Of a DNA stretch of 64,000 nt, positions 16,735 through 25,503 are shown piece after piece. The position numbers were made by a program, and so were the translations under genes. Under the pieces are notes generated by a model. It was not told where the DNA came from. It saw nothing but the letters and a program-made list of their open reading frames with translations, and did no database searches. The stretch lies in contig JACTMP010000016.1 in assembly GCA_014584575.1 (NCBI GenBank), positions 56,672-120,671 of the forward strand, written 5' to 3'. Position 1 is the stretch's first letter; each line of letters begins with the position of its first letter. The stretch is from Chloroflexota bacterium. Its GTDB lineage: Bacteria; Chloroflexota; Anaerolineae; Promineifilales; Promineifilaceae.

Positions 16735-16817
16735 CGCAAAGGTGCAAAGATACAAAGGGACAAAGAGAAAGGAAAAAGAAAATCCGCGCCATCTGCGTTT
16801 ATCCGCGTCCACTATAC
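16735..16817. repeat. Family D repeat (GACGCAAAGGTGCAAAG ... ATCCGCGTCC)
   Basis: Degenerate CGCAAAGGTGCAAAGATAC units followed by AAAATCCGCGCCATCTGCG and TTTATCCGCGTCC. The same layout recurs at 38398-38468, and a short part at 26388-26416. It overlaps the 3' end of the membrane-protein gene. Confidence 0.7.
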
Positions 16818-17239
16818 CACTGCCCACCGTGAAAGCGCCAGTGGGGGAAGAGAATGGGCAGCAGGCTTTGTGAACCCACCCAGGTGATGATAAAAACGGT
16901 GAGATAATGGGCGGCAAAACGGCCGTACCCCACCCCCATTGCCACCCCCGGCAGCGTCCACCCCATCACCCATAACCCATGCAGCAACGTCCACAAAAAA
17001 AGCCCTTCCCACAGCCCCGCCACCCACACAAAAAACGGCGGCCAATCCCGGTTCCAGCGCCAGGTTTGCAGATAGTTGTACAGCACATCCCAGCCCAGCC
17101 CCAAGAGCAGGACATAGCCCAACAACACCAACGGTTGCCCACTGCCATAGAGCCAGGCAAACACGGCCGTCACCGGAATCCCCAATACCGTGAGCAAAAA
17201 GAGGCGGGTTTGCCAACGGCCGTGCAGCGTAAATGTCAC
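16799..17239 (-). CDS. Integral membrane protein, unknown function
   Basis: About 146 residues with four or five hydrophobic helices (LFLLTVLGIPVTAVFAWLYG, LVLLGYVLLLGLGWDVLYNY, PFFVWVAGLWEGLFLWTLLH, LTVFIITWVGSQSLLPILF). The GTG at 17239 overlaps the stop of the upstream flavoprotein in a GTGA arrangement, implying translational coupling, so I prefer it to the ATG at 17269. Co-expression with the flavoprotein suggests a shared pathway. No family recognised. Confidence 0.65.
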   Translation of the reverse strand: MTFTLHGRWQTRLFLLTVLGIPVTAVFAWLYGSGQPLVLLGYVLLLGLGWDVLYNYLQTWRWNRDWPPFFVWVAGLWEGLFLWTLLHGLWVMGWTLPGVAMGVGYGRFAAHYLTVFIITWVGSQSLLPILFPHWRFHGGQWYSGRG

Positions 17240-18897
17240 GGTTCCACCCCCTGCCACCAGCGCCCCCACTGCCGCGCCGATTCCCAGCCTTTCAAAGTGC
17301 GTAAACCGGGCGCTCGCTCCTGCACCAGCGCCGCCACCGACCGCTGCGCCGCGTATTGCAGTCCCAAAAAGCTGTCTACCGGCGCATACGCATTACCACT
17401 GGCCATCACCCCCGCCACAAAAACCTGCCCTTCGCCATTGCGCAACTGCTTCAGTTCAAAATCAGGCGTCACTTCCAGCCGCCCGCTGCTGTTTTGGCGC
17501 AACCCATAACGCCCGCTCAGATCGGCCAGGAGGGGATGGATGGTTAACCGGTCATCCAGACCGGTGCAATCAATCACAAAGTCGGCCACCAGGCGCCGTT
17601 CCTGGGGCAGCGGCGACTCTTGTTGCAGGTGGAGGATGAGGCGGTCACGGCCGTTCGTCCGAATACACCCCACCTCACCAAAAACCAGCCGGTACCACCC
17701 TTTCCGTCGCCCCCGCGCCACAATCTCCCGCCAATCTTGCCGGTTGCTGGTGGTGGAGCCACCCCAAACCGCCAACAGTTCCCGGCGTATTTCCGGGGTC
17801 GCTTCCTCCAATACTACACGCAGGTCGCCTCCAAACGCCGCTTTGGGAAAGTTATACGGCTGCCACTGCCAGTGATGGCGCGTCAGGCGACGCGCCCGGC
17901 CATACTCCGTATCGGCCGTCAACGCATGGCGCAGTAAATGAATCACCTGAATATCCCGCCCCGTTGTCTGGCGAATCTCATCCAGCCGCTGCAAAATGCG
18001 TGAGGCCACAATCCCCCGGCCGCGCAAAATAACCATTCCGCCACGCCGTTCCAATTGGTGGTAAATGTGTTCGTGTCTTTCATAAGCCTGGACGAGCAAA
18101 TGACAATCGCCGGTGTTCTGGCGGTACGCCTGTGTTTCCGGGGAAAGCTGGATGGCCGGATGGCCTAACGCCAGGTGCAAGTAGGGGGCGATGAAGCAGT
18201 GGGGGGCACGGCCGTCGCCCATCGGCACAACCACCACCACATACCGCCCATCATCCGTCTGACGAATGGCGCAAATTTCCCCCTGATGAAACATCTGCCG
18301 CCAGCCAATCCGCCGCATCTCCCGCTCCATTGCCCGGTAAACCATTTCCGCACGAGGGGCATAATTATCGGCCAGCGCTGTTTCGCTAAAAATTTGCCAG
18401 GCGATGCGCCCCGCTTCCCCCCATTTGCCCCGCCGCAGCAGACCAACAATCTCCTGCACAGCATAACCGGGCCAGCCCCAGAGATTGTCCGGCCTGGCCC
18501 CGGAATCACTGCGAATGCGCTGTTCGTCGGAAATTTGGGAATGGCGGCAGAGGCGTTGGAAACGGCCGTAAGGCACAGGTTCATACCCCACCACGGCAAT
18601 GTCGTGTACGGCCGTGCCGCAGATGCGCAAATAATCCACCCAGGCAAAACTCCCCAGCCCGCCGCCCAATGCCAGATAGGTCGTCTCCACCACCGGCAGC
18701 CCACTCTGCCGCAGCGCCCGCACAGAAACCTGGTTCGCCTGAAAACAATCCGGCAGTTCAACCAGTAATGCACCATACGGGGCCAACACCCCACACCAGG
18801 GACATACGCCAGATTTCGGCAGAGTTCCCCGACCACATTGTTGACACTCCACCCTTTTTACTCCACCGGTGGATGCCAACCAGCTTTCACCCACCAA
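17236..18897 (-). CDS. FAD/NAD(P)-binding oxidoreductase-like protein with N-terminal zinc ribbon
   Basis: 553 residues. A four-Cys zinc ribbon (VECQQCGRGTLPKSGVCPWC) precedes a dinucleotide-binding region. ALGGGLGSFAWVDYLRI and HDIAVVGYEPVPYGRF are its GxGxxS/A-type elements. A late FVAGVMASGNAYAPVDSFLG block resembles the C-terminal FAD-contact segment of flavin oxidoreductases. Overall it resembles uncharacterised monooxygenase-like flavoproteins. The zinc ribbon at the front is unusual. The frame overlaps the HNH gene by 40 nt. A later GTG at the VECQQC segment would remove that overlap. The membrane protein follows in a coupled arrangement. Confidence 0.7.
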   Translation of the reverse strand: MVGESWLASTGGVKRVECQQCGRGTLPKSGVCPWCGVLAPYGALLVELPDCFQANQVSVRALRQSGLPVVETTYLALGGGLGSFAWVDYLRICGTAVHDIAVVGYEPVPYGRFQRLCRHSQISDEQRIRSDSGARPDNLWGWPGYAVQEIVGLLRRGKWGEAGRIAWQIFSETALADNYAPRAEMVYRAMEREMRRIGWRQMFHQGEICAIRQTDDGRYVVVVVPMGDGRAPHCFIAPYLHLALGHPAIQLSPETQAYRQNTGDCHLLVQAYERHEHIYHQLERRGGMVILRGRGIVASRILQRLDEIRQTTGRDIQVIHLLRHALTADTEYGRARRLTRHHWQWQPYNFPKAAFGGDLRVVLEEATPEIRRELLAVWGGSTTSNRQDWREIVARGRRKGWYRLVFGEVGCIRTNGRDRLILHLQQESPLPQERRLVADFVIDCTGLDDRLTIHPLLADLSGRYGLRQNSSGRLEVTPDFELKQLRNGEGQVFVAGVMASGNAYAPVDSFLGLQYAAQRSVAALVQERAPGLRTLKGWESARQWGRWWQGVEP

Positions 18898-19292
18898 CCA
18901 CGTGCCTCGACTTGAAAAGGATGATTTAGTCTGAGGGCAACAACTGTTGCCCGTCCCATTGGCGTAAGACCCACGATTCGTGTGCTATTCTCGTTCCAGG
19001 CAAAATGATCTTGCCATGTCTGTTGACGCGGGTTGAAAAGGGGAACTGTTTGCCGGGTCAGAGGATCAATGGCGTGGGAGCGCGTGCCTTTGTAACTGTT
19101 GCACAAGTCACAAGCCAACCATAAATTTTCAATGGCTGTGCCCCCACCGGCCGCCAGAGGAATAATGTGTTCTACGTGAAGGATTTTTGCAGTGAAATGG
19201 CGAGAGGTAAGGCAATAGCCACACCGATGTCCCGCTTCGTTAGCAATTTGTTTTCGTACTTCCGGTGGAATGTGTGGGCGTGAGGAAGACAC
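18858..19292 (-). CDS. HNH endonuclease
   Basis: 144 residues, GTG start. The HNH core is clear: zinc-knuckle CGYC, then HVEHIIPLAAGGGTAIENLW and ACDLCNSYKG, containing the catalytic His and the second Cys pair. This group of stand-alone HNH proteins is common near mobile or defence regions. The C-terminal 60 residues (PLFNPRQQTWQDHFAW and following) match the extension usual in these small bacterial HNH proteins. No partner is obvious. Confidence 0.88.
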   Translation of the reverse strand: MSSSRPHIPPEVRKQIANEAGHRCGYCLTSRHFTAKILHVEHIIPLAAGGGTAIENLWLACDLCNSYKGTRSHAIDPLTRQTVPLFNPRQQTWQDHFAWNENSTRIVGLTPMGRATVVALRLNHPFQVEARGWWVKAGWHPPVE

Positions 19293-19315
19293 AGGGTTGT
19301 CTCAGAAATGTGGCT

Positions 19316-19711
19316 CTATGATTGGGGAAGCGGATGATCTCTCTCGGCAAGGAGAGCGTAGGCGCGGGCTTTGCGGATGAGGACACGGCCGTACTCCGTC
19401 CGCAGCTTTTCCATCTCTAACCTCTCACTCGACACCAATTCCCGCATACTCTGTAAATCTAAAAGCTGTTCCAAAGTTTCCTGATCGGTCATTTCCATCT
19501 GGCTCTCAGCAATTGCCTGTAGCTCGGTATCGTTGAGATTTTCCAATGCCCGCAGTTCCTCTTGCATATCGGGTGGCAATTCTTCAATTTCGGGCAGCGT
19601 AGCCTGCAAGGTCTCAGCCACCAATTCCTGTAGTGGCATCTGTCTATGTGCCGCGGCGCGCTCCAGGCGACGGTAAAGTGTTTCAGGGAGAGAGATAGTC
19701 ATTTGATTCAT
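19316..19711 (-). CDS. Ribbon-helix-helix-like small protein, antitoxin-like
   Basis: Starting at the ATG ending at 19711, which has GAGG 8 nt upstream, the protein is 131 residues. MTISLPETLYRRLERAAAHR is a typical ribbon-helix-helix N-terminus. The rest is an acidic, Glu/Leu-rich helical region. Such proteins serve as antitoxins or small regulators. No toxin gene lies immediately beside it: the HNH gene is downstream, and the DUF5615 gene is about 100 bp upstream on the same strand. Confidence 0.6.
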   Translation of the reverse strand: MNQMTISLPETLYRRLERAAAHRQMPLQELVAETLQATLPEIEELPPDMQEELRALENLNDTELQAIAESQMEMTDQETLEQLLDLQSMRELVSSERLEMEKLRTEYGRVLIRKARAYALLAERDHPLPQS

Positions 19712-19764
19712 CACATTTTCCTCACACACTATACCCATTCTAGCATAAAAGCCCAATGGCTACT

Positions 19765-19818
19765 CCTCGGCGAATTTGACGACGGTGACGCCATCGCCGC
19801 CTTCTCCATCACGGCCGT
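19765..19818. repeat. Duplicate of the mutS2 3' end, distal copy
   Basis: This 54-bp segment matches 20459-20512, the last codons of mutS2, at 52 positions. It still encodes the C-terminal peptide DGVTVVKFAEE followed by a stop (TAG here, TGA in mutS2). The two copies are direct repeats 694 bp apart and bracket the DUF433/DUF5615 pair. The DUF5615 stop codon sits exactly on the inner edge of this copy. Confidence 0.9.
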
Positions 19819-20168
19819 TACCCTGGCATTCGTATTCGCAGCCGACCTTGTTCAGCCGTGATGATGGCTCCCGCTGTCAAATCATCCCCATGTATTTGAA
19901 GAATGTGCAGGCAAACGGCCGTTTGCTCTTTCAAAGACATGTTTACCAGGCGCACAATTCCCGCGTGAGGTTTGCCCTGCAACACAGCCAACATGCCAAA
20001 ATCCTTGTCTAACGTCACCAACACCCGCCCTTCACGGTGAGCAAACGCCATGATTTCGTCATCACCGGGATCGCTTGCCCATGCCCCACTCCAAACAACG
20101 TCATGTCCGGCGTCAGTAAGCGGCGCAAGTAAAGAACCCGACATGCAAGTATCGAGCAAAACCTTCAT
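19818..20168 (-). CDS. DUF5615 PIN-like toxin
   Basis: 116 residues with the DUF5615/Mut7-C-like PIN pattern: KVLLDTCMSGSLLAPLTDAG near the N-terminus, DDEIMAFAHREGRVLVTLDK and DKDFGML. The conserved Asp residues could form a metal-dependent RNase site, although the first motif reads DTCMS rather than the usual DENL. Its start overlaps the DUF433 stop by ATGA, the usual organisation of this toxin-antitoxin class. It lies inside the 54-bp direct repeats. Confidence 0.85.
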   Translation of the reverse strand: MKVLLDTCMSGSLLAPLTDAGHDVVWSGAWASDPGDDEIMAFAHREGRVLVTLDKDFGMLAVLQGKPHAGIVRLVNMSLKEQTAVCLHILQIHGDDLTAGAIITAEQGRLRIRMPG

Positions 20169-20416
20169 ACGGCCGTTGCCAAAATCAATGGTTCAATACG
20201 TTCCTGGGCAACTGCTTTTCGGGCATAAAGTAAACAGGCTTGAATGTCAGCCGCCTCCAACCAGGGATAAGCGGCCAACAACTCATCCGGCGTATCACCC
20301 GCGGCCAACATCCCCAATACGTGCTCCACGGCCAGCCGCCGTCCACGAATAATGGGTTTACCGCCAAAAATAGCCGGGTCAATCGTAATGCGCGTCATCA
20401 ATTCAGCTTCTTGCAT
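20165..20416 (-). CDS. DUF433 antitoxin
   Basis: 83 residues with the DUF433 signature ITIDPAIFGGKPIIRGRRLA, VEHVLGMLAAGDTPDELLAAYPWL and DIQACLLYA, a small helix-turn-helix family. AGGAG stands 7 nt before the ATG at 20416. It pairs with the overlapping DUF5615 gene. DUF433 proteins are regarded as the antitoxin and operator-binding partner. Confidence 0.88.
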   Translation of the reverse strand: MQEAELMTRITIDPAIFGGKPIIRGRRLAVEHVLGMLAAGDTPDELLAAYPWLEAADIQACLLYARKAVAQERIEPLILATAV

Positions 20417-20453
20417 GGTCTATCTCCTGCTCAGATTCTAACACACAACCGTT

Positions 20454-22874
20454 TCATTCCTCGGCGAACTTGACGACGGTGACGCCATCACCGCCTTCTC
20501 CATCACGGCCGTCCTCCCAGGACAGCACGTTGGGGTTGCTTTGCAAGGAATGGCGGATGGCATGTTTCAGCCGGCCGGTGCCCTTGCCGTGAATAATGCG
20601 CACCCAGGGCATCCGCGCCATCTCCGCCTTGTCCAAAAAGGCTGTCACTTCGGCCAGCCCGTCCTCCACACGACGACCACGAATATCAAGTTCTAAGCCG
20701 GGCGACGGCCGTGCGCCCACCCGCATATACTCTGGCTCCGGTTCCGCCTCCGGTCGGTCTTTCCATTCCAGGTCACTCAGCTTCACCCGCATCTGCATCT
20801 GCCCAATGGCTACCTGCGCCTCATATTTGCTCAACGAGACAATCTCCCCCTGCGTATTCAGCGCCTTCACCACCACCACATCCCCCGGCTGCCACTCCAG
20901 CGACTTGCGCGTTGGTTTGCGCTCCTTCACCGGCTGCGGCGCAATGGCGGCCACATCGGCCGTGCCCACCTTCTCCACATCCTTCGTCACCTGCTTCAAT
21001 TTGTTCAGTGATTGCGCGTCACGGATGTTCTGGCGCGCCTTGCGCAATTCTTCTTCAATGGCCTCTACTTTGGCTTTGGCCTCTGCCTGTGCCTGGGCCA
21101 ACACCTGCTGCCGCTCCTCTTCAATTTGTTCCAGCCGCCGCGCCAGCGCGTCCCGGTCTTCTTCAATGTCGCGCAGCGCCAGCCGCGACGCCGCTTCTTC
21201 GGCCGCCATCTTGTCCCGCAAATCGTAAATCGCGTCCAGCAGCGCCTCGGACTGGTTATTACCTGCGCCGGTCAACGACATGGCGTCGGTCAAAATCGTC
21301 TCGTCCAGCCCCAGCCGCCGGGCAATGGCAAAGGCATTGGAGCGACCGGGAATGCCAATCGTCATCTCATAGGTCGGTGAGAGCGTTTCAATGTCAAACA
21401 TCAACGAGGCGTTGGTCGCCCCTGGCTGCTGGTCAGCATACAGTTTCAGTTCCGGGTAATGGGTAGCCACAAAGGTGGTGGCCCCCTTGTCCCGCAAAAA
21501 GCTGACAATGGCCTGGGCCAGCGCCGCCCCTTCCTGCGGGTCCGTGCCCGAACCGAGTTCATCCAACAGCACCAGCGAGCGCTCGTCTACCTTATCCAAA
21601 ATGCGCACAATGTTGGTCATGTGCGAGGAGAAGGTAGACAGGCTTTGCTCAATGGATTGCTCGTCGCCGATGTCGGCAAAGACATCCTCAAAGAGGGTCA
21701 GACGGGCTTCCATGGCCGGAATGTGCAGGCCGGATTGGGCCATCAACACCATCAATCCCATCGTCTTCAAGCTGACCGTTTTGCCGCCGGTGTTGGGGCC
21801 GGTGATGAGGACGGTAAACACATCGTCCGGCAGCGTCAGGTCGGTAGGTATGACGGTTAGCGGATCGAGTAAGGGGTGACGGCCGTTGCGAATCCAAATG
21901 GTCGAACCGGGGTGCAAATTGCGCGGCGGGGGTGTCCATTTGTCCCGTTCGTTGGCGTGTTTGGGTGGTTTGGGCTGCTCAAATTCGCGCCATTCCACAA
22001 AGTCCGGTTCTACCCCTTTGATCAGCGCGGAGTAACGGGCGCGGGCAAAAATCAGGTCGAGTTCGGCCATGCGCTCCACGATGCGTTTGATGCTTTCACC
22101 GTGTTCGGCCACTTTGCCGGACAATTCTTTGAGGATGCGGTTGATTTCGTCCTGCTCCTGAATTTGCAGGCCGCGATATTCGTTGTTGAGTTCCACGGTT
22201 TGCATCGGCTCCACCCACAGGGTCGCGCCGCTGCCGCTCTGGTCGTGAACGATGCCCTTGATACGCCCCTTGGCGTCCGCCTTGACGGGCACCACATAAC
22301 GGCCGTTCCGCTGCGTGATGATCGGTTCCTGCAACCATTGGTTCTGGCTGGAGTTGAGGAGTTTTTGCAGCTTGTCCTGGATACGGCCGTGAACCACCCT
22401 GAGTTCGCTCCGTATTTTTGCCAGCTTCGGGCTGGCGCTGTCCAGCACCTCGCCGCGCTCATCAATGGTGTTGTTAATCGCCGTCACCAACCCCGGACAA
22501 TCCTCAATCAGTTCGGCTATGGCCGCCAGGTGCGGGAATTCGGCCGCCGCTTTCACAATCGCCCGGTGCAGGTTCCGACCGGCGATAATGGTGTTGCGAA
22601 TATCCAGCAGTTCTTCCGCCGGCAGGGTAAAACCGCGATAGGCATTATCACAAGAGCGGCGCACATCCCGCGCCCCACCAATGGTGATGCCGCTGCGGGT
22701 GTCCAGCAGCAACATGGCCTCGCGGGTTTCCGCCTGCCACTGCGCGGCCTCTATTTCATCTGTCGTCGGGTGCAGCCGCCGCGCCAGTTCCTCCCCCGCG
22801 CTAAAGCTGGTGTACCCTGCCAGAATGTCTAAAACCTTATAAAATTCCAATGTGTGTAATGATTTTGCGTCCAT
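20454..22874 (-). CDS. mutS2: Endonuclease MutS2
   Basis: 806 residues. The MutS-like ATPase core has Walker A (LITGPNTGGKTVSLKTMGLM), the STFSSHMTNIV segment, and Walker B with the following loop (LVLLDELGSGTDPQEGAALA). A long coiled coil follows (about 540-640), then a KOW-like segment (WQPGDVVVVKAL). The C-terminal Smr nuclease domain (LDIRGRRVEDGL, IIHGKGTGRLKHAIR) is complete. MutS2 suppresses homologous recombination, and in some bacteria acts on collided ribosomes. There is no mismatch-recognition domain, which is normal for the family. Toxin-antitoxin modules flank it on both sides. The upstream PIN gene ends 2 nt before its start, so it is probably read from the same transcript. Confidence 0.96.
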   Translation of the reverse strand: MDAKSLHTLEFYKVLDILAGYTSFSAGEELARRLHPTTDEIEAAQWQAETREAMLLLDTRSGITIGGARDVRRSCDNAYRGFTLPAEELLDIRNTIIAGRNLHRAIVKAAAEFPHLAAIAELIEDCPGLVTAINNTIDERGEVLDSASPKLAKIRSELRVVHGRIQDKLQKLLNSSQNQWLQEPIITQRNGRYVVPVKADAKGRIKGIVHDQSGSGATLWVEPMQTVELNNEYRGLQIQEQDEINRILKELSGKVAEHGESIKRIVERMAELDLIFARARYSALIKGVEPDFVEWREFEQPKPPKHANERDKWTPPPRNLHPGSTIWIRNGRHPLLDPLTVIPTDLTLPDDVFTVLITGPNTGGKTVSLKTMGLMVLMAQSGLHIPAMEARLTLFEDVFADIGDEQSIEQSLSTFSSHMTNIVRILDKVDERSLVLLDELGSGTDPQEGAALAQAIVSFLRDKGATTFVATHYPELKLYADQQPGATNASLMFDIETLSPTYEMTIGIPGRSNAFAIARRLGLDETILTDAMSLTGAGNNQSEALLDAIYDLRDKMAAEEAASRLALRDIEEDRDALARRLEQIEEERQQVLAQAQAEAKAKVEAIEEELRKARQNIRDAQSLNKLKQVTKDVEKVGTADVAAIAPQPVKERKPTRKSLEWQPGDVVVVKALNTQGEIVSLSKYEAQVAIGQMQMRVKLSDLEWKDRPEAEPEPEYMRVGARPSPGLELDIRGRRVEDGLAEVTAFLDKAEMARMPWVRIIHGKGTGRLKHAIRHSLQSNPNVLSWEDGRDGEGGDGVTVVKFAEE
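20459..20512. repeat. Duplicated mutS2 3' end, resident copy
   Basis: The copy inside mutS2 that is repeated at 19765-19818. The repeat boundary nearly coincides with the mutS2 stop codon. Integration of a small cassette here would restore the gene end, as seen for elements that target gene 3' ends. Confidence 0.88.
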
Positions 22875-22876
22875 TT

Positions 22877-23293
22877 TTACTGCCAGGTCAGGTTCAAAAA
22901 CGCATCAGGTCTAACAATGGGTATGCCCTGAAAAGGGTGCAAACTCAACAAATCCTTGTCTCCGCTAACAATGCAATCAGCTCCGCCACTCATTGCCAGT
23001 TCAAGAAATTTGTCATCTTTCGGGTCTCGACAAATAGCAATCTGTTGTGTGATTGTCACCAGTTCAGCATCCTGAACCAGAGCAGCTACAAATTGTCTGC
23101 GTTCTTTTTCAGTTACATACCTGTCAAATTTAGGGCGTTTCAAAACATCGTTAAGTTCATCAATAGTTTCGAGCGAAATGAGGAGACGGCCGTCTAAGAT
23201 AGCTTTATCGAATGCCAGACGAGAAACGGAATTCTTCAGCAACAAGGCACTGATCAAGACATTTGTATCAAAGACAAAGGCTAATTCACTCAT
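22877..23293 (-). CDS. PIN-domain toxin
   Basis: 138 residues of a PIN-type RNase. The acidic residues are visible in order: FVFDTNVLISAL, then SLETIDELNDVLKRP, then DPKDDKFLELA, then IVSGDKDLLSL. This arrangement matches the putative-toxin PIN group that pairs with small antitoxins. The start overlaps the antitoxin stop by 8 nt. The gene ends 2 nt before mutS2. Confidence 0.88.
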   Translation of the reverse strand: MSELAFVFDTNVLISALLLKNSVSRLAFDKAILDGRLLISLETIDELNDVLKRPKFDRYVTEKERRQFVAALVQDAELVTITQQIAICRDPKDDKFLELAMSGGADCIVSGDKDLLSLHPFQGIPIVRPDAFLNLTWQ

Positions 23294-23513
23294 CTTGCAG
23301 CAACGATTCCAGAATTTCGGGCGTCAGTCCTCTGCTCTGGGCTTTATCGCTGATGTCATCCATCAAATCAGTCAGGGAAAGGTCGCTTTCCTCAAATTCA
23401 CGCATCCACAAACCGAGGAGTAGGCGAATTTTCTCCCGTTCTTCCTTACCCGCCTTTCTATACAGTTGGGCTGTTTTTTCATCTACTTTTACTTCAATCG
23501 TTGCCAGAGTCAT
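23286..23513 (-). CDS. Antitoxin of the PIN module
   Basis: About 75 residues. The ATG at 23513 gives MTLATIEVKVDEKTAQLYRK, followed by a charged helical region ending SLLQDE. Two further in-frame ATG codons precede it. The N-terminal strand plus KVDEKTAQLYR helix fits a ribbon-helix-helix-like fold. Identification rests on the 8-nt overlap with the PIN toxin and on the size. Confidence 0.75.
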   Translation of the reverse strand: MTLATIEVKVDEKTAQLYRKAGKEEREKIRLLLGLWMREFEESDLSLTDLMDDISDKAQSRGLTPEILESLLQDE

Positions 23514-23586
23514 CATCATCACTCCTTGTATGCCGTGTGCATTTTATCATAGGGTGAAGGAATCAGGGAAAACGGCCGTACCCACA

Positions 23587-25503
23587 TCACGGCAGGGGCA
23601 GTGATAACCAGTTGTTGTTGATAAATTGCCCGTTTTCATCCTGGGAGTACATGGTGAGGCGAATCGCCTGGGGCGTACTCCCTTCGGAAACAGGCAGCCG
23701 ATATATATCGCGCACCAGTTCGCCGGGCTGCCACGAGGTGGTGGGCGCATAACCGCTGACGGGGTGGGTTGCATCCGCCTGGGCCAGAATGTCCTGCGGG
23801 CCTTGGGGCGGATCGGCCGTGACCAGATGCACAGCCACGCTGTAATTTTGGGCCACCGGTTCCATCGCCTGCCAATACACCGTGAGTAACAGTTGACCAT
23901 CGGCTGTAGGCGTCACGGCCGTGTCCCGAATCTGGATGCCATTGCCCACATCAAACGGGCTGGCGGCCGGTAAGGTGGTCGTGTACGGCCGTACCCCCAC
24001 CATTACCACACCCGGCGCTACCAGATTAAAATGCCCCGTGCCCAACAGTTCCCGCCACCTGTCGGCCGGCCAGTAACCGGCCGTAAACGTGGGCGTGAGC
24101 AGCCGCCCTTCCTGCTGCACAATCTCGCGGAAGTTAGCGCGATGGTCTACCAGAGTCAACGTAGGCGGCAGTTCGTGGGTGACGTAACGGCCGTAACCCG
24201 CCGCAAAAAACGAGGTGCCCCAGGGAATCACCACCGTCGCCAGGATCGCATCCGACGGGATGGTTTGCAGCGTCTCAATGACCCGACGGCCGTCGGGATT
24301 TTGCGTCAGGCTATCAATAAACGGCCGGTTGGCGCGATATAACCATACCGCCAGCAGAAGCAGGGCCACAACCGCCAGCCAGCCAGCCGCTCGCCAGCGT
24401 TTACTCGCTTCCGCCAGCAGCACTACCACTCCCGCGACCAGCAGCAGCAGCACCGGCATCAACGTGGCCGGTGCCCACACAGCGGGTGGGAACAACCAGA
24501 TAAAGGCGCAGGTAGCCAGCACCCCCAGCCAGAATGCCAGCCCCACCCGCCAATGGCGGCGCAGCAGCAGCGCCAGCCCCGCCAGCCCCACCAGGGACAC
24601 CGCTATCGGCAGTTGTTGGCGCAAATGGGTGGTGAGAAAACGGCCGTTTGCCACCCCTTCGGCCATAGTTCGCGGCGGGCGCAGCAGGCCGCCGGTCACT
24701 TCACTGCCGCTGAACTGTTCCCAGAAACCGGCCCAATGCCCCGGCTGGCCGTATACCCAGGCCACCCCTTGCCAGGCGCGCAGCGGCAGATAGAGATAGG
24801 TCAAAAAGGAGGCCAGGAAAAGCAGCAGGCCCACGCCAATCAGCCGCCAGCGTGTGGGTTGTGACCACACGGCCGTGACCGTCAGCACAATTAGCGATGG
24901 CGCAAATAAGAGGAGGAGGCGGTGGTGGGCAACGGCCGTGCCAAACACCAGGCACATCGCCAACCAATCGGCCGTCCGCCACCGCTCTGCCAGCCGCAGC
25001 CCAAACCATAACGAGAGGATGAGGCACAACAGGCTAAAGCTGTACACTTCGGCTACAATGCTGTGAATCCAGATCGTCTCTACCAGTCCCAACAGCAACA
25101 CACCCGCCGCGCTAATCCAGCTATTCTGCGTCAGTCGCCAGAAGATGGCATACGCCACCAACAAAGCCAGCAGCGACCAGACCAGCGCGCTCAAAGAAGC
25201 CGCCGCCGCCGGAACCATGCCCAACGAACGGGCCACGGCCGTGACCCCCGTACTCAAGATGGTAAACAACGGATAGCCGGTATAGTGAATGGTGCCGCCC
25301 AGGTTCAAGGCCACCTGAATTTCGCCCACATCAATCATATAATCGTGGGCACTGCCATTGACATCGCGCTGCAACGTGAGGAAGTATAAGGCCGTCAGCA
25401 AAACGACTGCCAACAGGCACGGCAGCCAGACAGAGTGCATTACCTTTTGCCACCAGGCAACATCTTCACGCCCCTGAGCCGCTGAGAGTACATCAGACTT
25501 CAT
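23587..25503 (-). CDS. DUF2723-family multi-spanning membrane protein
   Basis: 638 residues with about twelve membrane helices, then a soluble C-terminal domain from about 440. The N-terminal loop DVNGSAHDYMIDVGEIQVAL followed by NLGGTIHYTGYPLFTILS is the DUF2723 signature, with the Asp/Glu and HxxGYP-like motif of GT-C-fold glycosyltransferases. These are thought to transfer a sugar from a lipid-phosphate donor outside the membrane. The soluble tail has a jelly-roll-like strand pattern (LLLTVYWQAMEPVAQNYSVA). It overlaps the nucleotidyltransferase gene by 11 nt, so they are co-transcribed. Confidence 0.8.
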   Translation of the reverse strand: MKSDVLSAAQGREDVAWWQKVMHSVWLPCLLAVVLLTALYFLTLQRDVNGSAHDYMIDVGEIQVALNLGGTIHYTGYPLFTILSTGVTAVARSLGMVPAAAASLSALVWSLLALLVAYAIFWRLTQNSWISAAGVLLLGLVETIWIHSIVAEVYSFSLLCLILSLWFGLRLAERWRTADWLAMCLVFGTAVAHHRLLLLFAPSLIVLTVTAVWSQPTRWRLIGVGLLLFLASFLTYLYLPLRAWQGVAWVYGQPGHWAGFWEQFSGSEVTGGLLRPPRTMAEGVANGRFLTTHLRQQLPIAVSLVGLAGLALLLRRHWRVGLAFWLGVLATCAFIWLFPPAVWAPATLMPVLLLLVAGVVVLLAEASKRWRAAGWLAVVALLLLAVWLYRANRPFIDSLTQNPDGRRVIETLQTIPSDAILATVVIPWGTSFFAAGYGRYVTHELPPTLTLVDHRANFREIVQQEGRLLTPTFTAGYWPADRWRELLGTGHFNLVAPGVVMVGVRPYTTTLPAASPFDVGNGIQIRDTAVTPTADGQLLLTVYWQAMEPVAQNYSVAVHLVTADPPQGPQDILAQADATHPVSGYAPTTSWQPGELVRDIYRLPVSEGSTPQAIRLTMYSQDENGQFINNNWLSLPLP

